A stretch of 10,194 nucleotides of DNA from contig JALUJC010000174.1 of NCBI GenBank assembly GCA_027053375.1, positions 1-10,194 on the forward strand, written 5' to 3'. Of the stretch, positions 1-7,101 are shown piece by piece. Position 1 is the first letter of the stretch. Every line of letters begins with the position of its first letter. This DNA is from Caldifarciminota bacterium (GTDB taxonomy: Bacteria > Hydrothermota > Hydrothermia > S141-80). The notes beneath the pieces are model-generated. The model was not told the DNA's origin and made no database searches. It saw nothing but the letters and a program-made list of their open reading frames with translations. Both the position numbers and the translations under genes were made by a program.

Positions 1-1942
1 CCTGTTCTGGATGCAGAATCAGAGAATCCCGGGGATCCGGAACCCACCGTCCCTGTTCCAGAAGCCACCACCCTCCAGGAACGGGCATGACCTGCGTGGG
101 GGTTATCCTCCCCTTTCCGGAAAGCACAATGGGAAACGGAGCAGGACCGGTGGCATAATGGATCGCAACCCGCATGGTAGAGGAACCGGTATCCGAAAGA
201 ACCCGGATTTCAAAGGGCAGCGGGACACCCGCGTGATCTTCTGCACGGGGACGGGTATGGGCATTCAGCCGGTCCTGGTTGCTCCGGTAAAAGGGATCCC
301 GGGGTCCACCGAAATAGGACTCTGCGTCGTTCCCTGTGGCGTATTCCAGATCCTGGATTCCATCCGCCTCCACCAGATCCACACCCATGGGGCGCACCGC
401 ATTCACCGTGTTCGTGGGATATTCCCGACGAATGATTTCCCGATCCTCCTGCCAGATCAACAAACCATTGCCTGGAAGCAAATAGTCATTTTCTCCGTAG
501 AAATGCACCACCACACCATCCTTCCACCGACCATACACCAGCGCCCGGGTGGTATCTCCCTGGCACACCAGTGTGGAATCATTCTCCGGAAGATTGTCAC
601 GGCGGTATTCCAGCCAGTAGTATTCTCTGCCGGGATGGATGGGAATCCGGGCGAAACGCACCTGGAGGGAGGGATCCTGAAGAAACTGGCCTGCGCTGTC
701 CGTCAGCACCGCTGCAGGAGACAGATTCAGGGTGTCCCCACCTGGCGAGGGGACCACCTCACGAAGCATGGTTCCCAGGAAGCTGTGGGCAGAATCATAA
801 GGGAAATTCCAGATCAGGCTCAACATGCTGTCCGCCCAGTAGCGTTCCCACACGTTGGGGAGCGGGACCAGGAGTCCGGGAGGGATGGCATCGGGAACGG
901 AAAGATAGGCACCAGAACCCATGATACCCCAGGCCCCGATACCAATACCTCGCGGATACAGCCCGGTATCGTAAAGATCAGGCTGGAAAAACAGGTTGTG
1001 TCCGGACTCATGAATCAGGGTCCCCTGCAGCTGGAACACCTGGCTGTCCTGAGACATGGTCTCGGGCAGCAAACACACGTCATACACCGTGTCCTGACCA
1101 TTGTTCAGCACCAGGAAAGGCAATCCCAGATAGTATTCAAAAATCCCGGGAGGCAATGTCACTGCCGCAATGTCAAAGGGGCTATCCCCGGCGGCATCGG
1201 TCTGCCAGGCACTCCCGGCATGGAAAATAACGTACCGGGGGAACACCCCCTCGTCGTAATCCACCACGCCATTGCGGTCGATGTCCATAAAGGAGACCGT
1301 AGGATCCTGATCTGCGGCATAAAAGGCATCTCTTGCCAGGGTGACCAGTCCCAGCTCAAAGTGGGTGGTGTCCCCATAGTAACGCATTGTGTGGGGAAGG
1401 TGATAGGCCAGGGTCTCGGGATCCGCACCATCCAGAGAGGTGTCCGGGATAATTCGCCATTCCAGGCGAACCCGGCCGTAGGTCCAGAGGTTCACATAAT
1501 GGGCAAGCGCTTCCAGCTGGCGTTCAAAATAACGTCGGGTGTGCGGAGGCTCATAAAAGGGGTTGTAAAGGGTGTCTCCGCATGCATTGACTTCCAGAAC
1601 CGAATCTCCGGAAGGGGTGTAACGGAAGGTTCCATCGCCTGTGGTCAGTGGATCGTCGGGTTCTTCTTTCTGAAATTCTACACGGATGGCAAGAATTCGC
1701 ATCACCAGCGGAGAATCCGCAGGTTGTGCATGGGCAAGAAGGCGTTCGGCTGCTGTGGTCAACGTGCTCCGGAGTTCACGGAAACGCTCCATTCGCCGGC
1801 GAATGCGAACATCACGCAGCAACACGCTACGCCGTGGCTCCAGACGCTGGCGTGCATCCCGGGGTAGAGGCAGCGCCTGTCGGGCGTAAAGAGGAGAAAA
1901 AACAATTAGAAGAACAAACCAGCGACCCACGTTCTGTTGCAT
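1..1942 (-). CDS. Secreted M6-like (immune inhibitor A type) zinc metalloprotease, partial at C-terminus
   Basis: The reverse strand is open from ATG 1942 to the window edge, giving 647 visible residues and no stop. Residues 1-20 (MQQNVGRWFVLLIVFSPLYA) look like a Sec signal peptide, followed by a basic propeptide-like stretch. An EF-hand-type loop DIDRNGVVDYDE lies at 220-231. The zinc motif is HESGH at 311-315, followed by NLFFQPDLYD; GAWGIMGSG (336-344) matches the M6 Met-turn. GLLIWQED (493-500) and VDLVEADG (521-528) match the M6 'GLLIWHID ... VDLvEADG' block. These place it in the M6 / InhA-PrtV group: extracellular endopeptidases that cleave surface or host proteins. Two differences from the family are visible: one extra residue between HExxH and PDLYD with loss of the usual glycine, and Q498 where the family usually has H. 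The ATG has no SD site; a promoter ends 6 nt upstream, so the mRNA is probably leaderless. It lies 70 nt beyond the pilus operon and may be transcribed separately. The C-terminal part (sorting or adhesion domains) is not visible. Confidence 0.88.
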   Translation of the reverse strand, partial: MQQNVGRWFVLLIVFSPLYARQALPLPRDARQRLEPRRSVLLRDVRIRRRMERFRELRSTLTTAAERLLAHAQPADSPLVMRILAIRVEFQKEEPDDPLTTGDGTFRYTPSGDSVLEVNACGDTLYNPFYEPPHTRRYFERQLEALAHYVNLWTYGRVRLEWRIIPDTSLDGADPETLAYHLPHTMRYYGDTTHFELGLVTLARDAFYAADQDPTVSFMDIDRNGVVDYDEGVFPRYVIFHAGSAWQTDAAGDSPFDIAAVTLPPGIFEYYLGLPFLVLNNGQDTVYDVCLLPETMSQDSQVFQLQGTLIHESGHNLFFQPDLYDTGLYPRGIGIGAWGIMGSGAYLSVPDAIPPGLLVPLPNVWERYWADSMLSLIWNFPYDSAHSFLGTMLREVVPSPGGDTLNLSPAAVLTDSAGQFLQDPSLQVRFARIPIHPGREYYWLEYRRDNLPENDSTLVCQGDTTRALVYGRWKDGVVVHFYGENDYLLPGNGLLIWQEDREIIRREYPTNTVNAVRPMGVDLVEADGIQDLEYATGNDAESYFGGPRDPFYRSNQDRLNAHTRPRAEDHAGVPLPFEIRVLSDTGSSTMRVAIHYATGPAPFPIVLSGKGRITPTQVMPVPGGWWLLEQGRWVPDPRDSLILHPEQ

Positions 1943-1948
1943 GCGGGA

Positions 1949-1977
1949 AGGATACACGCCCCTCAAAGACCGGTCAA
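1949..1977 (-). promoter_or_regulatory. Sigma-70-type promoter of the M6 protease, predicted leaderless
   Basis: On the reverse strand, TTGACC (1977-1972, 5/6 to the -35 consensus) and TATCCT (1954-1949, 4/6 to the -10) are separated by exactly 17 nt. Only 6 nt (TCCCGC) separate the -10 from the ATG, so the expected +1 is the A of the start codon. No SD site precedes that ATG. An 8-bp palindrome GACCGGTC (1968-1975) overlaps the -35 and could be an operator. The same spacing and identical -10 occur upstream of the CapA-like gene at 9248. The box scores alone are modest; the repeated layout is what supports the call. Confidence 0.62.
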
Positions 1978-2012
1978 GAGGTAACAGGTACACAGGTCAG
2001 GTGCGATTCTGT

Positions 2013-2948
2013 TCACTCCTGTGGGGGGGTCTGACCCTCAGGCTGAAGAGGCCGCACCGCGAACGTCAACCTGAACTCCGCAAAACTTCCCTGACCATCC
2101 TCTGCGCGCAGGGAAACCGCCACACGTCCTGTGGTATCCGGGCGTGGCAGCACCAGGGTATCCCCACGCCACCGGGTCCCCTCTGGAGCCTCCAGAAGCT
2201 GGTAGGTCAGGGAATCTCCATCTGGATCCACAATCCCCGGCAACACATAGACAGAAAGACTGTCCTCCCGAACAATACGTGGAGACTGAAGCACAGGCCT
2301 GCCATTCCAGACCGGAAAGAGATAGGTATTGGTTAGACCCTCCTGAAAATCATCATAGGGCGTGACGTCCACCTGCAGGGTATCCCCGCGTCGATGAGGT
2401 GGGAGAACAAAGCGATAGGTTCGAACATAATCCCGACGTTCACCCACCCGGGTACCGTTCAACCGAAGCACCAGGCGGAATTCGAGGGGATCCCCGTCCG
2501 GATCTGCCCCCCACACGTCAAAGGTCACGGTGTCCACATCAGAGGTCAGGGTTTCCGGGGTCATGCGGAGATCCACCACAGAGGGAGGATGATTGGCCAG
2601 GATCAGGTCGGGGCTCAGGGTTTCTCGTACCACCGTGTCCCACTGGAAGCGGATCTGAACCCAGAGGGTTTCCCCGGGAAACGCGTCATCCGGAATTTTG
2701 AAAAGGGGGAGATTCGTGGTGTCCAGTGCACGGTTCCCGACATAGAGTACATAGGTGGTCTTTGGGAGATGGGTGCTGTCCCGAAACTGGATGTGGAGAA
2801 CCACGGAATCTCCGGGGAACACCTCCTGTGTTGCCCAGGAAATCTCTTTGACTCCTGGGTAGCCCTTTTGCTGATGGGGGGTGCGGGATCCGCATCCCCC
2901 CATCAGCAAAAGGAGGAAGAAAAAGGTGAGCAGGCGCTCAATCCGCAC
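2013..2948 (-). CDS. Surface lipoprotein with cadherin/Ig-like repeats, last gene of the pilus operon
   Basis: 311 residues starting at GTG 2948, chosen because GGAGAG (2963-2958) lies 9 nt upstream and the protein then begins with a signal peptide: basic VRIER, hydrophobic LLTFFFLLLL, then the lipobox-like MGGC with C19 as the putative lipidated cysteine. The reading frame stays open upstream inside pilY1, but there it lacks an SD site and would bury the signal peptide. The mature part is beta-rich, with two calcium-type turns, DPDGDP (149-154) and DPDGDS (241-246), typical of cadherin/dystroglycan-like or other Ig-fold modules. No enzyme motif is visible. The start overlaps the pilY1 stop by 11 nt, implying translational coupling; a role anchoring or docking PilY1 at a membrane is inference. 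An 18+5 bp hairpin covers codons 13-28. A G7 run (2023-2029) near the stop could hide a sequencing error, but would change only the last few residues. Confidence 0.8.
   Translation of the reverse strand: MRIERLLTFFFLLLLMGGCGSRTPHQQKGYPGVKEISWATQEVFPGDSVVLHIQFRDSTHLPKTTYVLYVGNRALDTTNLPLFKIPDDAFPGETLWVQIRFQWDTVVRETLSPDLILANHPPSVVDLRMTPETLTSDVDTVTFDVWGADPDGDPLEFRLVLRLNGTRVGERRDYVRTYRFVLPPHRRGDTLQVDVTPYDDFQEGLTNTYLFPVWNGRPVLQSPRIVREDSLSVYVLPGIVDPDGDSLTYQLLEAPEGTRWRGDTLVLPRPDTTGRVAVSLRAEDGQGSFAEFRLTFAVRPLQPEGQTPPQE
2864..2913 (-). repeat. Near-perfect 50-nt inverted repeat (hairpin) inside the lipoprotein signal-peptide codons
   Basis: On the reverse strand the arm CCTTTTGCTGATGGGGGG (2913-2896) pairs without mismatch with CCCCCCATCAGCAAAAGG (2881-2864). 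Inside, TGCGG (2894-2890) pairs with CCGCA (2886-2882) around a 3-nt loop ATC, leaving one bulged A (2895). It spans codons 13-28 of the lipoprotein, including the lipobox and C19. No T-tract follows on either strand, so it is not a standard intrinsic terminator. The reading frame is coherent on both sides. Confidence 0.93.
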
Positions 2949-5900
2949 CGAAAATCTCTCTCCACTCCAGGGTTCGAACAACGCCCGTGGGGATTCCTTC
3001 CGGCTGGGGTGCTGCCGAGGGTCCAATCTGCAGGAGCTCTCCTTCCGCCGTAACCGCATAGCCATGTTTCCCGCGTGCCCCCACACCTGCAACCGCTGTT
3101 TGCGTACGAATTCCCCAGTTCGCGTTTCCCGTTTCCTTATTCAGGGATACCACACGTCCACGACCGGTCTGCGGCGGCGTGGCATTCAGACGACCACGGC
3201 CCACCCCCACCAGCAGCTGACTTCCGGCCACCACCGGGGATTCCCACACCTTCTCCCCGGGCTGCAGTTCATAACTCCACAGCGGGGCAGTGTTGCCACA
3301 CTGGAAGCGTACAGCATAGATGTGGTACCGCTGGGTGGTATCCGCCCAGTCTGTTCCACCCGTACCCACATAGATCACGGTTCCATCCACGGTGGGACCG
3401 GCCCCGATCGGTTCGTTGGCGCCAAAGTCAAAGAGGGGTTCCGGGTTTCCGTTGCGATCTTTGCAGTAACTCTCACCCGTTCCGGCATTCAGCGCCCAGA
3501 GTCGACCCTCCATATCTCCAATCAGCACGTAGTCGGTATACCCATCCAGGTTAATATCCATGAGTGCGGGAATCCCAGGGATATCGTTCACATTGATGGC
3601 CGTGTCCTGATAGGCAAACCTTTTGTGCCAGTACATCTGTCCCTTCAATCCAAGGGCAAACAGATGAATTCCGAACTTCCCGGAGTCACGGGTGGCGTAA
3701 TTGGTCCCAAAGAAGAGCGCATAGGTCTCGGTGCCGTTGCCCAGCACCACCTCACCCATGGACATTCCGCGGGAAAGCCCCACATTGCTGTCCACAAAGG
3801 CGGTATCAAACAGCAGTTTCACCGAGCCAATCCGATCGATGCTGTTCAGGTCTGTGACGTCAAAGCCCATGAAGATTCCATAGGGTTGCGGTGTACGCAC
3901 CTGGCCGTTCACCGCCAGTACGGTGCGCCAGACCTTGTGGGGCCCGTTTCCATAGGTGGTGGTGTCCACAAACACATCGGCAAGTACCGGGCTCCCGTCC
4001 ACAGAAACCGCAGGTGGATCCGAGGGCGCATCAAAGGGCTGGTATTTCAGATACGGAAGCGCGTGTCGGGAGATGTAGGCTGCAATCTCCTTCCCGCAAT
4101 CCCCGCAGATGTAGCGGAATCCGCTGGAGGTGTTCTCCGCTGCGAGAAACATGTGGAGCATTCCGTCTCCTGCACCGATAAAGGCGAATTTATCCCGGGA
4201 CAACCCACCCGGAACCAGTGGAGAGGGCTCAAGAATCGCCGGTGTGGAGTGCGTGATCTCCCCAAGGCGGAAGTTCCGGTCCCGCCAGATATAGGTGACC
4301 GACCCGCCGATTCTCCGCAAAATCCGTTTCTGACCGCGAACAAGTTTGACCAGCCATGTGGCGGAATCTACGGTGGGCACCGCCAGCAGAGACTGGAGCG
4401 TGCTTACCTGATTCAGATCAAAGGCGAGGAAATCCTGGGGACGGCCACTGATGTTGGTCCAGATCTTTCGGGTCAGAGGAGAGTTGTAGTCTCCCGCCCG
4501 GGGCATTTTCCGCAGGGCATCCCAGAGTTCCGTCCGGGAAGACTGCTTGATATCAAAAGCCTGGAAGTGCCCGATATGGCCGGGGTATTCTCTGGATCCC
4601 ACATAAAGAATCTGGTCGCGATCCACCACCGGCGAACCCTGGACGAACTTCTGACGCTGAACCTCACCACCCAGCTGAAGCATGGTGTTCAGAATCATCC
4701 GCACGGCGGCCACATTGGTGGAACGCCAGTCCGGCGTACAGGTCTCCGGTCCCAGAGAAGGTGCGCCACCTCCGGAAGGGGCGGCCAGTGCCACAGGGGT
4801 GATGGACGGATCTCCCGGCGGTACCTGAACGGGAGAAGCATTGGACCCACTAAAATTCCGTTTGTCAAAAAAGGTGATGCCGGTCGCTGTGGTGATCTTG
4901 TCCAGCTGCTTTCCACTGCTCCCTCCACTGGGATTCCACCGAAGCGAAAAGGCGATGATCTGGATGTTCTGGTGGGAACGGTTCGCCACCTGGAGGTTCA
5001 CCACTTCCTTTTTCCTTGCCGGATCCTTATACCGGGTGGTGGCGGCATTCACAAACAGGGAATCACCGGCCTGGATGTCCTGTGCAACGCGGAAGGATAT
5101 CAGCACGGAGTCCGTATCCGAACCCACGAGATAGATAAGCTTCAGGTCAAAGACCGTATTGGGATCCAGGGAGCGTTTGAACTTGAAGTTCAGGGAGTCT
5201 TCCGGACCTGCGCCTGCACCTCCACCGTAGCTTGTGCATTTGGCATACTTGTGTCCGCCCACATAGACCACATAACCCTTGTCCACGTCCCCATCAATGT
5301 GCCCACCGATGGCATAGTTCCAACGCTGGGTTGCGCCCACGGACGTGGGCAGCGGACAGGGGGTGTCCAGATAGAGGAAATCCCGGACCGTGGGTTTGTA
5401 GCCAGGGGAGACCAGGCTGTTGTCATTCAGGGTGTCCCCATCCGGTGGAAGGGGTCGCCAGTTGTGTCGATGTCCGCCCGTGGATTGATAGTTGAAATCA
5501 CCAATCTGGGTGTAGGGAATCCCGGGATAGCCCACCTTGATGGAATCGTTGGTTCCACAGGCTGCAGTGTTGCCCTTCGGGGGAATCTGATCGTTGTCCG
5601 GATAAATCCCGATGGCCGTCAGGAACCGTCCATTGGGGTTGTTTTCAAAAACCTCAATGGAGGCACACTCGGCCATCAGAGCATTCCCCGCCAGCAGGAA
5701 GTTTCGAACCTTCTGCACCACGATGTCTTCCTGCGCCGGGGTGATGGATCCACCACCGCCACAGGGGCAGGGTGTCCCCGTGATGAGATCTGCCGGAGAA
5801 GGATCGCAATCGTAGCAATTGGCACCCGTCCAGTGTGGTGCCCAGAGCACCTGGTAATCTCCACCATCCAGTGCCCCATTCACGATGTCCAGCGGCGTGA

Positions 5901-6483
5901 CCAGCTCATAAATGGCACCCGCCTGACCTCCCAGTCCCGCGAGCCACATGTAGTCCTGGAGAATCTGCACGTTCTTCCCTTCATCCAGCAGGGCAATCCG
6001 TGGAGGTAACCCGTCCAGCACCCGACCAATGGGCGCAGTAAACGGATAGTTGGAAAGGTGAACGTTCACCTGGGGCCACTGGTTGATAATGTCCCAGACA
6101 TCCGGTGTGAGATACTGCTTCTCAATGATAAAGGGACCACCGAGGTATCCGATCCTGTTTCCCGGGGGTGCAGGTGTTCCATCTCCATTGTTGTAGTAGG
6201 TGACCGGGGAACCTGAAGGCGCAATGATCACAAAATCCGTATCTACGGGAGAGGACTTGTTGGGATTGAACGCCCAGAAAATGGGAATTCCATAATCCAG
6301 AAGGGTATACACCAGTCCATAGGCCAGCAATGCACCGTTGTCGGTACCAGGCCCGGCGGGCTGGTATGTTGTATCCATGGGAATAATCAGCGAACTATCC
6401 GGAAATGTATAATCGGCGGCCCAGAGATCTCCCCGGGTCACACCGAAGAGGATGAGCCCACCCACCAGCAACTTACGTACCAT
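2938..6483 (-). CDS. pilY1: PilY1/PilC-like type IV pilus tip adhesin with atypical N-terminal half
   Basis: 1181 residues from ATG 6483, close to the usual PilY1 length of about 1150. AAGGAGG sits 6 nt upstream of this ATG, and the protein begins with a signal peptide (MVRKLLVGGLILFGVTRGDLWA). The C-terminal half (from about 570) is the PilC-type beta-propeller: GEITHSTPAIL, then GAGDGMLHMF (D773), DGSPVLADVF (829-837), and the calcium loop DINLDGYTD (976-984) followed by GDMEGRLW, closely matching the PilY1 calcium site. PilY1 sits on the minor-pilin tip complex and controls pilus extension, retraction and adhesion. A CxxC (C793/C796) lies in the propeller. The N-terminal half shows no vWA MIDAS motif (DxSxS). 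Instead it has alternating beta/alpha segments with DYQVLWAPHW and ALMAECASIEVFEN (C273), resembling a glutamine-amidotransferase/ThuA-like fold (tentative), and a four-cysteine cluster (C223, C226, C239, C241). It follows pilX after 27 nt and overlaps the lipoprotein start by 11 nt. Confidence 0.9.
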   Translation of the reverse strand: MVRKLLVGGLILFGVTRGDLWAADYTFPDSSLIIPMDTTYQPAGPGTDNGALLAYGLVYTLLDYGIPIFWAFNPNKSSPVDTDFVIIAPSGSPVTYYNNGDGTPAPPGNRIGYLGGPFIIEKQYLTPDVWDIINQWPQVNVHLSNYPFTAPIGRVLDGLPPRIALLDEGKNVQILQDYMWLAGLGGQAGAIYELVTPLDIVNGALDGGDYQVLWAPHWTGANCYDCDPSPADLITGTPCPCGGGGSITPAQEDIVVQKVRNFLLAGNALMAECASIEVFENNPNGRFLTAIGIYPDNDQIPPKGNTAACGTNDSIKVGYPGIPYTQIGDFNYQSTGGHRHNWRPLPPDGDTLNDNSLVSPGYKPTVRDFLYLDTPCPLPTSVGATQRWNYAIGGHIDGDVDKGYVVYVGGHKYAKCTSYGGGAGAGPEDSLNFKFKRSLDPNTVFDLKLIYLVGSDTDSVLISFRVAQDIQAGDSLFVNAATTRYKDPARKKEVVNLQVANRSHQNIQIIAFSLRWNPSGGSSGKQLDKITTATGITFFDKRNFSGSNASPVQVPPGDPSITPVALAAPSGGGAPSLGPETCTPDWRSTNVAAVRMILNTMLQLGGEVQRQKFVQGSPVVDRDQILYVGSREYPGHIGHFQAFDIKQSSRTELWDALRKMPRAGDYNSPLTRKIWTNISGRPQDFLAFDLNQVSTLQSLLAVPTVDSATWLVKLVRGQKRILRRIGGSVTYIWRDRNFRLGEITHSTPAILEPSPLVPGGLSRDKFAFIGAGDGMLHMFLAAENTSSGFRYICGDCGKEIAAYISRHALPYLKYQPFDAPSDPPAVSVDGSPVLADVFVDTTTYGNGPHKVWRTVLAVNGQVRTPQPYGIFMGFDVTDLNSIDRIGSVKLLFDTAFVDSNVGLSRGMSMGEVVLGNGTETYALFFGTNYATRDSGKFGIHLFALGLKGQMYWHKRFAYQDTAINVNDIPGIPALMDINLDGYTDYVLIGDMEGRLWALNAGTGESYCKDRNGNPEPLFDFGANEPIGAGPTVDGTVIYVGTGGTDWADTTQRYHIYAVRFQCGNTAPLWSYELQPGEKVWESPVVAGSQLLVGVGRGRLNATPPQTGRGRVVSLNKETGNANWGIRTQTAVAGVGARGKHGYAVTAEGELLQIGPSAAPQPEGIPTGVVRTLEWREIFGAD

Positions 6484-6489
6484 GAGCCG

Positions 6490-6496
6490 CCTCCTT
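6490..6496 (-). promoter_or_regulatory. Shine-Dalgarno site that sets the pilY1 start
   Basis: AAGGAGG on the reverse strand, 6 nt before ATG 6483. An in-frame ATG at 6507 lies upstream of this site but has no SD site of its own and would add eight polar/basic residues (MNITRRRL) before the signal peptide. ATG 6483 is therefore the better start. Confidence 0.85.
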
Positions 6497-6510
6497 GTTA
6501 TGTTCATGGT

Positions 6511-7089
6511 TTACAGCCGAAACCGGCTGCGAACGTTGGATGAACCGGGACCCTCCCCTTCCGCACCCGCGCGCTTGGAAGGACCCAGTTTGGCCTGACT
6601 GTACAGATCTTCCGGGGGAATATAACGCACAAGGGCCAGGATACGCGATTCACTGAGCACTGCACCGCTCTTTTCCACGCGACCGACCGAGCGAAGATAC
6701 ACAATCCGGTTGTTGTCCCGCCCAAGATCTCCATCCCCATCATCATCGTCACTCATGAAAACCGCATATCCGCTGGAATCCTTCCGGGAGGCCTTGATCC
6801 AGAGGAAACCATTGGCGTCCACCCCTGCAGAAAGGGGAATGGGCACCGGCCCATTGGCATTCAGGTACTGATCCCAGTAATTCTGGCTGGCAGCATATCG
6901 TGCGGCAAGGATCCCCCGGGCATGGTCCAGCCCGGAATCCGAGAGGTGGAACGCTCGACGGGATAACGCCTCACCGCGCTCAAGGAAAATCCCGGAGCGC
7001 ACCAGGGCAAAGAACCCCACAACCAGCGCGGCCATCAGGGCCAGGATAATCAGGGCCATGACCAGCGCGATGCCCCGTTCTTGTTTCAT
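6511..7089 (-). CDS. pilX: PilX-like minor pilin (GspK-type N-terminus without Glu5)
   Basis: 192 residues. The N-terminus MKQERG|IALVMALIILALMAALVVG is the PilX N-terminal signature: a short basic leader, prepilin-peptidase cleavage after G6, then a hydrophobic helix. Position +5 is Met rather than Glu, as in GspK/PilX proteins placed at the very tip of the pseudopilus or pilus. An acidic loop DDDDGDGD (114-121) followed by GRDNN could bind calcium. The C-terminus is a Gly/Ser/Arg-rich tail. GGGAGGAG (7101-7094) precedes the ATG. It lies 12 nt after pilW and 27 nt before pilY1, the usual order pilW-pilX-pilY1. The product should act in the cytoplasmic-membrane priming complex and end up at the pilus tip. 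A small hairpin lies at its 3' end. Confidence 0.85.
   Translation of the reverse strand: MKQERGIALVMALIILALMAALVVGFFALVRSGIFLERGEALSRRAFHLSDSGLDHARGILAARYAASQNYWDQYLNANGPVPIPLSAGVDANGFLWIKASRKDSSGYAVFMSDDDDGDGDLGRDNNRIVYLRSVGRVEKSGAVLSESRILALVRYIPPEDLYSQAKLGPSKRAGAEGEGPGSSNVRSRFRL
6514..6529 (-). other. Small hairpin at the 3' end of pilX
   Basis: CAGCCG (6529-6524) and CGGCTG (6519-6514) form a 6-bp stem with a 4-nt loop ending directly before the pilX TAA. No T-tract follows, so it is not a clear terminator. It could modulate the step from pilX to pilY1 translation, but a stem this short may arise by chance. Confidence 0.35.
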
Positions 7090-7101
7090 AACTCTCCTCC
7101 C

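Noticed and set aside
11..1867. Long open frame of 618 codons on the plus strand opposite the protease
   Set aside because: It is antisense to a gene with clear M6 motifs, has no SD site or recognisable domain, and its length follows from the codon use of the opposite strand.
2864..2913. The hairpin as an intrinsic terminator
   Set aside because: There is no T-tract on either side, and it lies inside a coding frame that reads through it coherently.
2881..6009. Open frame of 1042 codons on the plus strand opposite pilY1
   Set aside because: It is antisense to a well-supported PilY1 with a calcium site and propeller motifs. The frame stays open because of codon bias, and the protein has no coherent domains.
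6484..6507. ATG 6507 as the pilY1 start
   Set aside because: It has no SD site, whereas ATG 6483 has AAGGAGG at 6 nt and directly begins the signal peptide.
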